From Deltaproteobacteria bacterium (GTDB lineage Bacteria > Desulfobacterota > Desulfobulbia > Desulfobulbales > JAGXFP01), in the NCBI GenBank assembly GCA_020056965.1, contig JAGVGT010000047.1:23619-87618 (forward strand): a DNA stretch of 64,000 nucleotides, read 5' to 3'. The position numbers and the translations under genes were made by a program. The notes under the pieces are model-generated. The model worked only from the letters and a program-made list of their open reading frames with translations, was not told the origin of the DNA and ran no database searches. Below are positions 24,513 to 34,809 of the stretch, piece after piece. Numbering within the stretch: position 1 is the first letter of the stretch; the number at the start of each line of letters is the position of its first letter.

Positions 24513-25562
24513 TCACCTTGGCCCCCTAACCTTGTTGCTCTTGCCGACCGGAAACTGCTTCACCATCTGGTCAAAGTCACTACCGTTCGGGGCCAGTTCT
24601 TCAATCTGCCGCTGGTGGTACTGTTCGTATTCGTTTGCCGCTCGCTGCTGGGCTAGCTCATGGGAGATTGTCCCGGCATGGGTCAGAATGTCGCGGTCGT
24701 TGATATTCAGGAAGGCGTCCAGCTTTTTGGTCCAATCGCTCATGTGCATGGGGATGCGGCGCATGGCCTGACCTTCGGCGAAGATCAGGTATTGCTCGGC
24801 CAGGTTGTTCAAGGCCCGGAGTTCGTCTTCGGCCAGATAGTTCTTGGCGATGCCGACATCCTGCTTGCGCGGCTTGGCCCCGCGCCACGAGGTCAGCCCC
24901 ATGTTGGGTTTTTCGGCATCGGCGCGGGCATGGATGATCTCGGCGGCGGTCTGGCCGGTGATGGCCCAATGCATCTTGTTCTGTACGGTCTTGAAGAAGG
25001 TGAGGCTGATATCCAGGGTGGGGTCGTAATCGATACTGGTGGCGTAGATGTCGGTGATCTTCTGGTAGAAGCGCCGCTCCGAGGTGCGGATGTCCTGGAT
25101 GCGGCGGGTCAGCTCTTCGAAATAATCGAAGGGCTGCTGCGGGTTCTTCAGTCGCTCGTCATCAAGGACAAAGCCCTTGACGATGTACTCCTTCAAGCGC
25201 TGGGTGGCCCAGATGCGAAAGCGGGTGGCGACCTGGCTCTTGACTCGGTAGCCGACCGAGATGATCATGTCTAGGTTGAAGAAATCAAGCTGGCGGCGCA
25301 CCGCCCGGCTACCCTCCTGGCGAACTGTTAAGAATTTCTTAATAGTTGCCTCGGGCTGAAGCTCGCCCTCCTCGTAGATGTTGCGGATGTGCATGCTGAT
25401 ATTGGGCACCGAGGTCTGAAACAACTCGGCCAGCGACTGCTGCGACAACCAGACGGTCTCTTCCTCCAAGCGCACCTCGATCTTGATGCGGCCATCCTCG
25501 GTCTTATAGACCAGGAATTGGCCCTTGCCAGGTATGGAGGTGGTGGGAAGCTGTTCACTCAT
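24513..25562 (-). CDS. RhuM family protein
   Basis: A 349-residue RhuM-type protein (named from a Salmonella pathogenicity-island gene; molecular function unproven). The N terminus has an HTH-like segment, VWLSQQSLAELFQTSVPNIS, followed by the family block RRQLDFFNLDMIISVGYRVKS and FRIWATQRLKEYIVKGFVLD. The second half has FFKTVQNKMHWAITGQTAAEII and NNLAEQYLIFAEGQA. Such genes are common in defence islands and beside restriction systems. Its ATG lies inside a 25-codon ORF upstream, suggesting coupling. Confidence 0.88.
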   Translation of the reverse strand: MSEQLPTTSIPGKGQFLVYKTEDGRIKIEVRLEEETVWLSQQSLAELFQTSVPNISMHIRNIYEEGELQPEATIKKFLTVRQEGSRAVRRQLDFFNLDMIISVGYRVKSQVATRFRIWATQRLKEYIVKGFVLDDERLKNPQQPFDYFEELTRRIQDIRTSERRFYQKITDIYATSIDYDPTLDISLTFFKTVQNKMHWAITGQTAAEIIHARADAEKPNMGLTSWRGAKPRKQDVGIAKNYLAEDELRALNNLAEQYLIFAEGQAMRRIPMHMSDWTKKLDAFLNINDRDILTHAGTISHELAQQRAANEYEQYHQRQIEELAPNGSDFDQMVKQFPVGKSNKVRGPR

Positions 25563-25632
25563 TGGAAGTTATCTCCCGGTTGAGGAATTCGAGGGCGATT
25601 TCCACGGCGCGTTTGGGGATCAGTGCGGTCAT
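25555..25632 (-). CDS. 25-residue mini-ORF overlapping rhuM
   Basis: The frame starts MTALIPKRAVEIALEFLN and stops eight bases into rhuM. Its first 33 or so bases, including the leader CCAAGCCAAACC, closely match the 5' end of the four-helix-bundle gene at 22941 (MTELIPK). It may be a leader peptide coupling the helicase and rhuM genes, or the stump left when a related gene was lost. No evidence of function beyond the overlap. Confidence 0.35.
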   Translation of the reverse strand: MTALIPKRAVEIALEFLNREITSNE

Positions 25633-25661
25633 GGTTTGGCTTGGTTTGAGCAGAAAGTGGT

Positions 25662-28067
25662 TTACCCCAATACCGCGACCAACTCACCAATTACCTTCAA
25701 CTCGCCACTCTGGCTCTCGTCAAGCACTATTGGCTCATATCCTTGGGATGTTGTGTCCGGGTGCAGAATGATTGATGCATGTCGCCATGTGCCATCCGGC
25801 AGAGCTACTTTAGTGCTTTCGTAGACCTTGACTGTGTAGTGGCCGCCAGTATCGGTGTCGGAAATTTCGCGGTGTTGGACTAGAACTACCTTACTCTGTC
25901 GTGTACCGCCTGGGTCTTCTCGAAAGAGGCACCAAGCGCCGTTAGGAATGCGGCGGTTCATTGATTCGCCGACTACCTGAATTACGAATAGGCCGGGCCG
26001 GGGGCGAAAGATATCTGGGAGTTCGACCCAATCGATATCTGAGACTTGTTGCTCATCCCTGAACTGGCCAGCTGCCGCCTTAAGATCGTGCAACGGTACG
26101 CAGTTCTCATAGGGCTTCACCTCTTCTGGCTGTAGACGGCGGAATGGCAGAATAACCGCTTCCTGCTTGTCTTCAGGGGCTGGAGCTGTCTCAGAAATTT
26201 GATCGCAAATAGGTTTTGATATAATCCTATTTGCAAAGAACTGCCTTGTTTCTTCATCAACAAAGTAGACGTAGCATCCCTTTTGACCGCGAGTCATCAG
26301 CGTTCGGTAGGTGTTCTTAATAATGGCATCGAGGCGAGTATTGGCTTTTGCTGGGTCTTTTTTAATCAAGCCCTTGCACCCAGAGATTGATTTGTCTGTG
26401 CTGGCGCGCTCGCTTGGCTGTGAGATGACCTTGCCATTCCGAACAATGAGGTCTGGACCAACGATCACGCCAATATAGTCTACCTCCAAGCCCTGACAGG
26501 TGTGAATGCAACCAACCTCGTTGACTGAATTTGGCTTGATAATCCAGGCCTGGCCATCGCTATCAAGATTCCAAGTAGCCTTGTAACTACCGATGACAAT
26601 GTCTTTCATCGACGAATCTTTCTTGCTGATCCACTTCCAGCAGTAGCCGGCAACCATACGGGCTTTGTTCTTCGCCTTGTTCTTGTGCCGGATCAGTTCA
26701 TGCAGTTCGGCGGGGCTGTCAACGACCCGGAAATCATAGTCCCTTGTTTCCATCGTCTCGTTTGCTGTTTCCCTGATCTGCAGGGTGTTATCGAGCCATG
26801 CTAAATAGCCATCAGAACCATTACAGCGGAACTGTGATTCCAGGTTAAGTTCGGTAACCTCTGCTTTCATTTCAGCTGCCCAACGGCGGATTTCTTCTTT
26901 GTCACCGATGTCTTTCAGGGTCACCTTTTGATCTTCGTCGATAAAAAATACACTGAGTTTGCTGGCCTTAATAATTTCCTTGATCTGGTTTTCCCCAAGG
27001 TGGCTGAACATCCCTGATTTTTCGTTAAGTCGATGCGCTTCATCGACAATCAGACAGTCGAAACTGTTTGGCGGCACAGCATGGAAGGAGCCAGAACCGG
27101 AGAACATGTTTGAAATGTGCGTTCTTGTGAACGCTCCTGTGAGCTTGGCTTCATACACCAGGCGGGGAGCCGAGTTGCGGGTTACGTATTTTGCAACATT
27201 TTGACGCTCGGTTAGAGCCACAAGCAAATTTATTGCCACGACTGACTTGCCGGTTCCTGGGCCACCCTCGACAATCAGCACCTCCTTCTTTTTTTCAGAA
27301 GATTTTTTCGCCAGCCGAAGGGCCATCTCAAAGACGACCTTCTGGTCATCAATCAAAACAAACTCATCATTGCCTTTAAGCATGGATAGGAGCTGGTCGG
27401 CAAGGTTCTTGGACGGCTTGATCTTCCCGTGGTCAATACGGTACATGATCTGATCCTTGTCGCCGTATTTGACGTTGGCCTTGATGAACTGCTGCAGTTT
27501 AAGGGCGTCTTTTTTTAGAAAGAGTGGCGCATTACGGATGTGCTCACTGTAGAACTCATTGGTGATTACATCGTCTTCTTCGTAATTATGAAGATATGCG
27601 CAGGGGTATAGCTGGATTTTTTCCTCCTGCACAGTCTGGTTAAAGTCTTCCAGCAGGCGCTTGTATGACCACGCCTGGTAGGAGGGATGGAGAGTCTCGC
27701 GTGCTCCGTGCATGAATTGTGTGATGACGATGGCGTCGCTTGTAGTTATCTGGGCCTGCTGCCACTGCTTGAGTTCGATCAGTATCGCCGAATCACGCTG
27801 GTGATGATCCTTGCCAGTCAGGATGAAGTCGATGCGTTTTGAAGACTGTGGCAGGTGATATTCAATGGCAACCCCTGCGTCATGCGGAATTTCGTCATCT
27901 TGTAACACTCGATCCATATACTGCAGGGAGTTTATCCAAGAATTTATTTCTGATCTACCGGTATTCCTTCCAGTGACTGATTTGTAGGCGTCATAAATGA
28001 TATTGCCGATATCATTCGTCATGACGTCTTCTTTGAATTTTGCCTTCGTGGAAGAATAGACAATCAA
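25662..28067 (-). CDS. Nuclease-helicase (DUF2075) fused to an S24 self-cleaving peptidase domain
   Basis: An 801-residue fusion. The N-terminal PD-(D/E)XK-like nuclease has Glu69 (AIEYHLP), Asp80 (KRIDFILTG) and Glu98-x-Lys100 (ILIELKQW). The DUF2075 superfamily 1 helicase has Walker A GGPGTGKS (268-275), Walker B LIVDEAH (339-345), and TLMTRGQKGCYVYF near the end. The C-terminal 115 residues are LexA/UmuD-like: AAAG (putative cut between Ala666 and Gly667), catalytic Ser702 in GESMNRR, Lys747 in YTVKVYE. I chose a TTG at 28067 because MIVYSSTKAKF matches the usual N terminus and GGAG lies about ten bases upstream. An ATG at 28022 would lose it. A defence or DNA-damage role is inferred. Confidence 0.88.
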   Translation of the reverse strand: MIVYSSTKAKFKEDVMTNDIGNIIYDAYKSVTGRNTGRSEINSWINSLQYMDRVLQDDEIPHDAGVAIEYHLPQSSKRIDFILTGKDHHQRDSAILIELKQWQQAQITTSDAIVITQFMHGARETLHPSYQAWSYKRLLEDFNQTVQEEKIQLYPCAYLHNYEEDDVITNEFYSEHIRNAPLFLKKDALKLQQFIKANVKYGDKDQIMYRIDHGKIKPSKNLADQLLSMLKGNDEFVLIDDQKVVFEMALRLAKKSSEKKKEVLIVEGGPGTGKSVVAINLLVALTERQNVAKYVTRNSAPRLVYEAKLTGAFTRTHISNMFSGSGSFHAVPPNSFDCLIVDEAHRLNEKSGMFSHLGENQIKEIIKASKLSVFFIDEDQKVTLKDIGDKEEIRRWAAEMKAEVTELNLESQFRCNGSDGYLAWLDNTLQIRETANETMETRDYDFRVVDSPAELHELIRHKNKAKNKARMVAGYCWKWISKKDSSMKDIVIGSYKATWNLDSDGQAWIIKPNSVNEVGCIHTCQGLEVDYIGVIVGPDLIVRNGKVISQPSERASTDKSISGCKGLIKKDPAKANTRLDAIIKNTYRTLMTRGQKGCYVYFVDEETRQFFANRIISKPICDQISETAPAPEDKQEAVILPFRRLQPEEVKPYENCVPLHDLKAAAGQFRDEQQVSDIDWVELPDIFRPRPGLFVIQVVGESMNRRIPNGAWCLFREDPGGTRQSKVVLVQHREISDTDTGGHYTVKVYESTKVALPDGTWRHASIILHPDTTSQGYEPIVLDESQSGELKVIGELVAVLG

Positions 28068-28128
28068 AATTGACTGCTCCGAAAGAATGGGGAAAGATTT
28101 ATTGGCACGGCTGGTGCCGTGCGATGAC

Positions 28129-28482
28129 TTACAGGTCGGTATACTTTTTGGCAGAACCACGCACCTTGTCCGCCGGGTACTTGGCCTGGTTAACCTCTAG
28201 CTTTTCGTACGCCGCCATGAGCGGATTTACCCCAAGCCTATCCGCCAGTCTGGTCAGATAGATCAGGACATCGGCGATCTCCTCCTTCACCTGCTGCAGT
28301 TTTTTAGGAACCAGGGCAGAACTCTGTTCCTCTGTCAACCACTGGAAATGCTCCATGATTTCCGAAGCCTCAACCGATAGGGCCATGGCGAGGTTCTTGG
28401 GGGAGTGGAACTGGTCCCAGTCCCTGTCGGCGGCAAATTCCCGCAAGCGGATGGTAAGATCATTAAGGGATTGCTTTGACAT
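28129..28482 (-). CDS. MazG-like nucleotide pyrophosphohydrolase
   Basis: A 117-residue all-alpha NTP pyrophosphohydrolase of the single-domain RS21-C6/dCTPase type. The metal-binding EXXE...EXXD motif is Glu38/Glu41 (VEASEIMEHFQW) and Glu68/Asp71 (KEEIADVLIYL). It should hydrolyse a nucleoside triphosphate to the monophosphate; the preferred base is unknown. It lies 61 bp upstream of the nuclease-helicase on the same strand and may share its transcript. Enzymes of this type are known for nucleotide-pool cleansing and can accompany phage-defence genes. Confidence 0.9.
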   Translation of the reverse strand: MSKQSLNDLTIRLREFAADRDWDQFHSPKNLAMALSVEASEIMEHFQWLTEEQSSALVPKKLQQVKEEIADVLIYLTRLADRLGVNPLMAAYEKLEVNQAKYPADKVRGSAKKYTDL

Positions 28483-28745
28483 CAGTGCACCATTGATTTG
28501 TGTGACTCTTGCGCAACACGCTCTTCCTGTCTGGAGCCTTAAGTAAGGGTAGAGATGCCACGAACATCGCTATCCAGCCTCGGATTTTATCATCGTTCCA
28601 ACGCTACGTCGCTTCGGGTTGGTTTTATTCGCCCATCGGTGTTCTGTCAATCCGATACGGCTGATCCGGCAAGACAAAGGCAGAGAAATGCGGTGGGACA
28701 GGTTTGCTGAAAACGCGCCGACGCTTGCCAAGGAATATCGGGATA

Positions 28746-28766
28746 TGTATATTGCAGGAATATACA
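28746..28766. promoter_or_regulatory. Palindromic operator candidate upstream of brnT
   Basis: Perfect 8-bp arms TGTATATT and AATATACA are separated by GCAGG. The right arm ends two bases before the GGAGG ribosome site of brnT. BrnA antitoxins autoregulate their operon, and this is the natural place for their operator. Confidence 0.6.
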
Positions 28767-28776
28767 CGGAGGTGTG

Positions 28777-29073
28777 ATGAGGCCTTTTGACAAGATCACC
28801 GGGTTTGAGTGGGACCAGGGTAACGGGCAAAAGAGTACCGCCAAGCATGGCGTTACCCAGGGCGAGGCCGAGCAGGTCTTTTTCTATGAACCTCTGGTCA
28901 TGCTGGATGACCTTAAGCACAGCCAGGCTGAACCACGTTTTCACGCGCTGGTGCAAACCGCCGACGGACGGTTGCTGCACATCACCTTTACCATTCGCGG
29001 CACCATGCTACGGGTTATCTCGGCCCGGGACATGCACCGTAAGGAGCGAGCGATCTATGAACAAGCGACTTAA
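28777..29073 (+). CDS. brnT: BrnT-family RNase toxin
   Basis: A 98-residue BrnT (DUF497) toxin, a RelE-fold RNase that blocks translation when free. Family features are FEWDQGNGQKSTAKHGVTQGEAEQVF, ADGRLLHITFTIRG and MLRVISARDMHRKERAIYE, with the conserved Arg/His-rich end. The ATG at 28777 follows GGAGG with a four-base spacer; a GTG codon immediately before it is too close to the site. The brnA start lies within its last 17 bases, so antitoxin synthesis is coupled to toxin translation. Confidence 0.93.
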   Translation: MRPFDKITGFEWDQGNGQKSTAKHGVTQGEAEQVFFYEPLVMLDDLKHSQAEPRFHALVQTADGRLLHITFTIRGTMLRVISARDMHRKERAIYEQAT

Positions 29074-29347
29074 AGAGATCCCGACCTTCACTACGGAGGA
29101 GGAAGAGCGGGTCTTCTGGCAGACCCACGATTCAACCGAGTTCCTTGATTGGTCGAAGGGTGGGAAAGCCACTTTCCCGAACCTCAAGCCGACCACGCAG
29201 TCCATCTCCTTGCGACTGCCGCTCTGGATGCTGCAGTCAATCAAGGCCGCGGCCAGTCGGCAGGATGTGCCGTATCAATCTCTGATCAAGATCTGGCTGA
29301 GCGAGAAACTTGACGAGCTCGCAAAAAGTCGAAATCAACCAACTTGA
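29057..29347 (+). CDS. brnA: BrnA-family antitoxin
   Basis: A 96-residue antitoxin. The N-terminal half (EEEERVFWQTHDSTEFLDW) matches BrnA/CopG antitoxins that bind the toxin. The C-terminal ribbon-helix-helix is SISLRLPLWMLQSIKAAASR and VPYQSLIKIWLSEKL, for DNA binding and autoregulation. The ATG has AAGGAG ten bases upstream inside brnT. Together with brnT it is a complete type II toxin-antitoxin pair. Confidence 0.92.
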   Translation: MNKRLKEIPTFTTEEEERVFWQTHDSTEFLDWSKGGKATFPNLKPTTQSISLRLPLWMLQSIKAAASRQDVPYQSLIKIWLSEKLDELAKSRNQPT

Positions 29348-29381
29348 CCAACGATAAATCAATGTTTGATTGGCTCTGTTC

Positions 29382-29411
29382 GTCGTTCTCGCGGCTTTTT
29401 GCGAGGACGAC
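29382..29411. repeat. Second copy of the CGC-AAAAAGC-GCG hairpin repeat
   Basis: GTCGTTCTCGC (29382-29392) pairs imperfectly with GCGAGGACGAC (29401-29411) around GGCTTTTT. In reverse complement it matches the hairpin at 12974-13004 in both stem and loop. It lies 35 bp after brnA and could help end that transcript, although it has no T-run on that strand. Confidence 0.55.
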
Positions 29412-29530
29412 AAACTTGGTGATCCGCAGCACGGGGTAAAATAGCGGAATTGGGTTCTTAAGCAAACTCCGCGGTCAGCTCAGGGATTTTTTCGTAATAC
29501 CTAAGGCCAATGGGTAATTGGGTGTGCGAC

Positions 29531-29570
29531 AATAAAAAAAGGGGGAACCGGGCAAACCGGTTCCCCCTTT
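29531..29570 (-). terminator. Rho-independent terminator of acs
   Basis: On the minus strand an 11-bp GC-rich stem (arms 29541-29551 and 29557-29567, sequence GGGGGAACCGG and complement) with flanking A/T pairs is followed by TTTTTTTATT. It begins 22 bases after the acs stop. Confidence 0.9.
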
Positions 29571-29592
29571 GGCTACTGCGTTTGTTGACAGC

Positions 29593-31584
<1,992 letters not shown>

Positions 31585-31755
31585 GCTACCTCCTGGATGT
31601 TTGGGGCTGACCACCACAAAGTGGTATGGCCGACGGGGGATAATCCGAGCGGCCTGGTAATAAGTTCAGTCCTCCTTGATACCAACCGAGCGCGGTAGTG
31701 GTCAAGAAAAAATAATTATTGTCAATACGTACTCCCTATAAGTACCTTCTAGTAG

Positions 31756-31785
31756 TTGACACGGACCGGTCGTTTTCAGTAGAAT
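31756..31785 (+). promoter_or_regulatory. Sigma70-type promoter for the DUF294 gene
   Basis: TTGACA at 31756-31761 and TAGAAT at 31780-31785 are separated by 18 bases. The start of transcription would be near 31792, about 58 bases before the chosen ATG. I could not fix an equally good promoter for acs on the opposite strand. Confidence 0.65.
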
Positions 31786-31849
31786 CACTCACTTTGGGTC
31801 CGGTTTTGCGGCGTTGCCTCCGGATCCGTTGCGGCCAACAGGGGGAGCC

Positions 31850-33790
31850 ATGGTTTTTGCCAAAGCGCAGCCGAACGGGCGGGAAATCGCCCCGGCGGTG
31901 GTCGTCGAGTTTCTCAAAAAAACCATGCCCTTCAACGAGCTGGATGAGGAGTCGATCCTCCATCTGGCCGCCAGCTGCCGGGTCGATTTCTTTCCCAAAG
32001 GTGTGCGGCTGCTCACGGCCGGGGAGTCTGAGCTGCCCTGGCTTTATCTGATCCAGCGCGGCGGGGTGAAGACCTTCCTGACCGACGACGGCGGGGCCGT
32101 GTCGCTCAAGGATTACCGGGGCGAGGGGGCCTGCATCGGCGCCCTGGGCATCATCCACGGCACCCACGCCAACTTAAACGTCGAAACGGTCGAGGACACC
32201 TTCTGCTTTCTGCTGCCCCGGGCGGTTTTTCTGGAACTGATCGAAAAACAGCCCGGCGTCGCCCAGTATTACCTTAAGAGTTTTACCGAGAAGATCGTCC
32301 ACACCGCCTACAGCGAACTGCGCCACCACCGCATGGCCAGCCGGGCCAACGAGGATCTCTACCTGTTCACCGTCACCGCCGGCGACATCATCAAGGGCGC
32401 TCCCCATAAAATCGGCGCCTACGCCACCATTCAGGAAGCGGCCAAGGAAATGAGCCTGCAACGGGTCGGCTCCCTGTTGATCCACGAACAGGCGGATCCG
32501 GAGCGGATCATCGGCATCGTCACAGATCGGGACCTGCGGACCAAGGTGGTGGCGGCCGGCTGTTCTCACGGCGAGTCGGTGACCGGCATCATGAGCAGCC
32601 CGGTCAAAAGCGTGCCGGCCCAGTCCATCTGCTTCGACGTGCTGCTGCAGATGATGGCCACCGGCATCCACCACCTGGCCGTGGAGCGGGGCGGCAAGGT
32701 GGTGGGGGTGATTACCTCCCACGACATCATGCTGCTCCAGGGCCACTCACCCTACTATCTCTTTAAGGAGATCGTCGCCCAACAGGAGATTGCCGGCCTC
32801 TATCCCCTGGCCCGGAAGATCCCCGAGGTGGTCCGCAACCTGATCCGCGAGGGCGGCAAGGCCGGCAACATCACCCGGATGATCTCGATTTTAAACGACC
32901 ACATCCTCGAGCGGCTCCTCTCCCTGCTGGAGCAGGAACTGGGGCCGCCGCCAGTCCGTTACTGTTGGCTCTTGATGGGCAGCGAGGGGCGCCGCGAGCA
33001 GACCTTCAAGACCGACCAGGACAACGCCATCATCTATGCCGATCCCGAAGACGCTGAGCAACGCGCCAAGGTCGAGGCCTATTTTAGTGAGTTCGCCCGG
33101 CGGGCCATCGACCACCTGGTCGCCTGCGGCTACCCGCTCTGCCCCGGCGAGATGATGGCCAGCAACCCCCAGTGGCGCCAACCGCTTTCGGTCTGGCGGG
33201 ATTATTTCCAGGGCTGGATTTCCTCCCCCGATCCCCAGGCCCTGCTGAACGCCTCGATCTTCTTCGATTTCCGGGCCGGCTACGGCGATTCCACCCTGGC
33301 CGACGAGCTGCGCCTGAACCTGCAGCGATTGACCAGGGAGAGCGAGCTCTATCTCCTGCACATGGCCCGCGACAGCATGAACTGCCGGGCACCCCTCTCC
33401 TTCTTTAAAAACATCATCGTCGAAAAAAACGGCGCCCACCAGAACAAGCTGGACATCAAAACCCAGGGGTTGCAGCCCTTCGTGACCTTCGCCCGGGTTC
33501 TGTCCCTGAAATATGCGATCCGGGAGACCGGGACCCTGGCCCGGTTGCAGGCCCTGGCCGATGGCGGCCAGATCTCCCAGGAGCTTTGGGCGGCCGCCGC
33601 CAGCGCCTACGAGATGCAGATGCAGCAGCGCCTGATCCACCAGTTGCGCCAGCTGGAAGAGGGGGTGACGCCGGACAACCATATCGATCCGGCCACCTTA
33701 AGCGAGCTGGACAAGCGGATGCTCCGAGACTCCTTCGCCGTGATCGACCGGCTGCACAGCTTTCTCGCCACCATCTTTCCGGTCGCCTGA
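31850..33790 (+). CDS. cNMP-binding/CBS/DUF294 nucleotidyltransferase-like regulator
   Basis: A 646-residue cytoplasmic regulator. A cyclic-nucleotide-binding-like domain is at about 15-160, a CBS pair at about 177-297 (IGIVTDRDLRTKVV, VVGVITSHDIMLL), a GlnD-like DUF294 nucleotidyltransferase near 370-400 (GSEGRREQTFKTDQDNAIIY) and the DUF294 C-terminal region after it. Such proteins often sit beside acs and ActP-type permeases and probably sense adenine nucleotides, perhaps modifying a partner. The ATG at 31850 follows GGGGGAG but very closely, so the start is not certain; a TTG at 31814 is possible. The exonuclease gene begins two bases after the stop. Confidence 0.9.
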   Translation: MVFAKAQPNGREIAPAVVVEFLKKTMPFNELDEESILHLAASCRVDFFPKGVRLLTAGESELPWLYLIQRGGVKTFLTDDGGAVSLKDYRGEGACIGALGIIHGTHANLNVETVEDTFCFLLPRAVFLELIEKQPGVAQYYLKSFTEKIVHTAYSELRHHRMASRANEDLYLFTVTAGDIIKGAPHKIGAYATIQEAAKEMSLQRVGSLLIHEQADPERIIGIVTDRDLRTKVVAAGCSHGESVTGIMSSPVKSVPAQSICFDVLLQMMATGIHHLAVERGGKVVGVITSHDIMLLQGHSPYYLFKEIVAQQEIAGLYPLARKIPEVVRNLIREGGKAGNITRMISILNDHILERLLSLLEQELGPPPVRYCWLLMGSEGRREQTFKTDQDNAIIYADPEDAEQRAKVEAYFSEFARRAIDHLVACGYPLCPGEMMASNPQWRQPLSVWRDYFQGWISSPDPQALLNASIFFDFRAGYGDSTLADELRLNLQRLTRESELYLLHMARDSMNCRAPLSFFKNIIVEKNGAHQNKLDIKTQGLQPFVTFARVLSLKYAIRETGTLARLQALADGGQISQELWAAAASAYEMQMQQRLIHQLRQLEEGVTPDNHIDPATLSELDKRMLRDSFAVIDRLHSFLATIFPVA

Positions 33791-33792
33791 GC

Positions 33793-34500
33793 ATGCGGAG
33801 CTTGCTCGAACGACTGGGCCTGGCCGGCAAACCCAGTCCGCTGCTCCTGCAGAACCGCGCCTTCTTCGCCGGCTTCGATCAGACCCGGCCGTTGGCCGAT
33901 TATCGCTTTGTGGTGCTGGATACCGAACTGACCGGGCTGGATCGCCGGGACGAGATCATCTCGATCGGGGCGGTGCGGATCAGCAACCTGCAGATCGAAC
34001 TGGGCGCCACCTTTCATCAGTACGTCCGGCCCAGCAACCTCAACCACAACCAGGCCACCTTCATCCACCAGATCACCCCGGAGCAGCTTCGGGAGGCCCC
34101 GACCATCGAGGAGGTCCTGCCAGCCTTTGTGGAGTTTTGCGGGGACAGTCTGCTGGTCGGCCATTTTCTCGACATCGACATGGGCTTTCTCAACCGGGCG
34201 GCCCGCAAGACCATGGGCGGCATCCTGGCCAATCCGGCGGTTGACACTCTGCGGTTGGCCAAAGCCTACAAGGAGGCGAATCTGAGCTGCGACTACGGCT
34301 ACTGTGACCAGTCTTTTTCCTACAATCTGGACGATCTGAGCGAGGAATTCAACCTGCCGCGCTTTAAGGCCCATGACGCCCTGGAAGATGCCCTGCAATG
34401 CGCCTACCTTTTTTTATTTTTGGCCAGAAAGCTGGGCGGCGGCCAGGTGCAAACCCTGCAAGAGCTCCACCAGGTCGGCCGACCGGTGCTGTTGCGATAG
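33793..34500 (+). CDS. DnaQ-like 3'-5' exonuclease
   Basis: A 235-residue DEDDh exonuclease. ExoI is VVLDTELTGLDRRDEIISIGAV (first Asp and Glu), ExoII GHFLDIDMGFLNRAA, and ExoIII HDALEDALQCAYL with the catalytic His and Asp. It resembles the epsilon/PolC proofreading family, but this stand-alone copy travels with DUF294 regulators and its role there is unknown; hydrolysis of a nucleotide-modified partner or signal would fit but is speculation. It starts two bases after the DUF294 stop and is surely co-transcribed with it. Confidence 0.92.
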   Translation: MRSLLERLGLAGKPSPLLLQNRAFFAGFDQTRPLADYRFVVLDTELTGLDRRDEIISIGAVRISNLQIELGATFHQYVRPSNLNHNQATFIHQITPEQLREAPTIEEVLPAFVEFCGDSLLVGHFLDIDMGFLNRAARKTMGGILANPAVDTLRLAKAYKEANLSCDYGYCDQSFSYNLDDLSEEFNLPRFKAHDALEDALQCAYLFLFLARKLGGGQVQTLQELHQVGRPVLLR

Positions 34501-34752
34501 GAGCCAAGAGCAACCGGAATCAGGATGGCTGTGAAGAAAAACGCACTCACCACAGAAAGTACTTTGAACTAAAAGCTGAACAGGGTAACCAGGTATTTTC
34601 GCTAAGTAATAACCAGTAGCCCTGCTAAGTAACAAAAGCGCCGGATACGTATTTCTTTGCAGCACAGTTAAAAATTTTATGGTAGCTACACTGGACGAGT
34701 TTGGTTTGTGTAACAATGTGGTATAGGCAAAACTTGAAAAAGGAGACCGCAC

Positions 34753-34809
34753 ATGGAAAAAATTAAAACGGCCCATCAAAACTACTTTCAAGGAGGGGGC
34801 ATGCGATGA
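34753..34809 (+). CDS. 18-residue leader peptide before the DUF485 gene
   Basis: The frame has a strong AAGGAG site eight bases upstream of its ATG. It reads MEKIKTAHQNYFQGGGMR and its TGA overlaps the ATG of the DUF485 gene (ATGA). Its own codons include the AAGGAGG ribosome site of that gene. It probably couples or buffers translation of the permease genes. The 34501-34750 spacer before it shows no other gene. Confidence 0.4.
   Translation: MEKIKTAHQNYFQGGGMR

Noticed and set aside
28570..28980. 136-codon minus-strand frame overlapping brnT
   Set aside because: Most of it is antisense to brnT and it lacks a recognisable domain or ribosome site.
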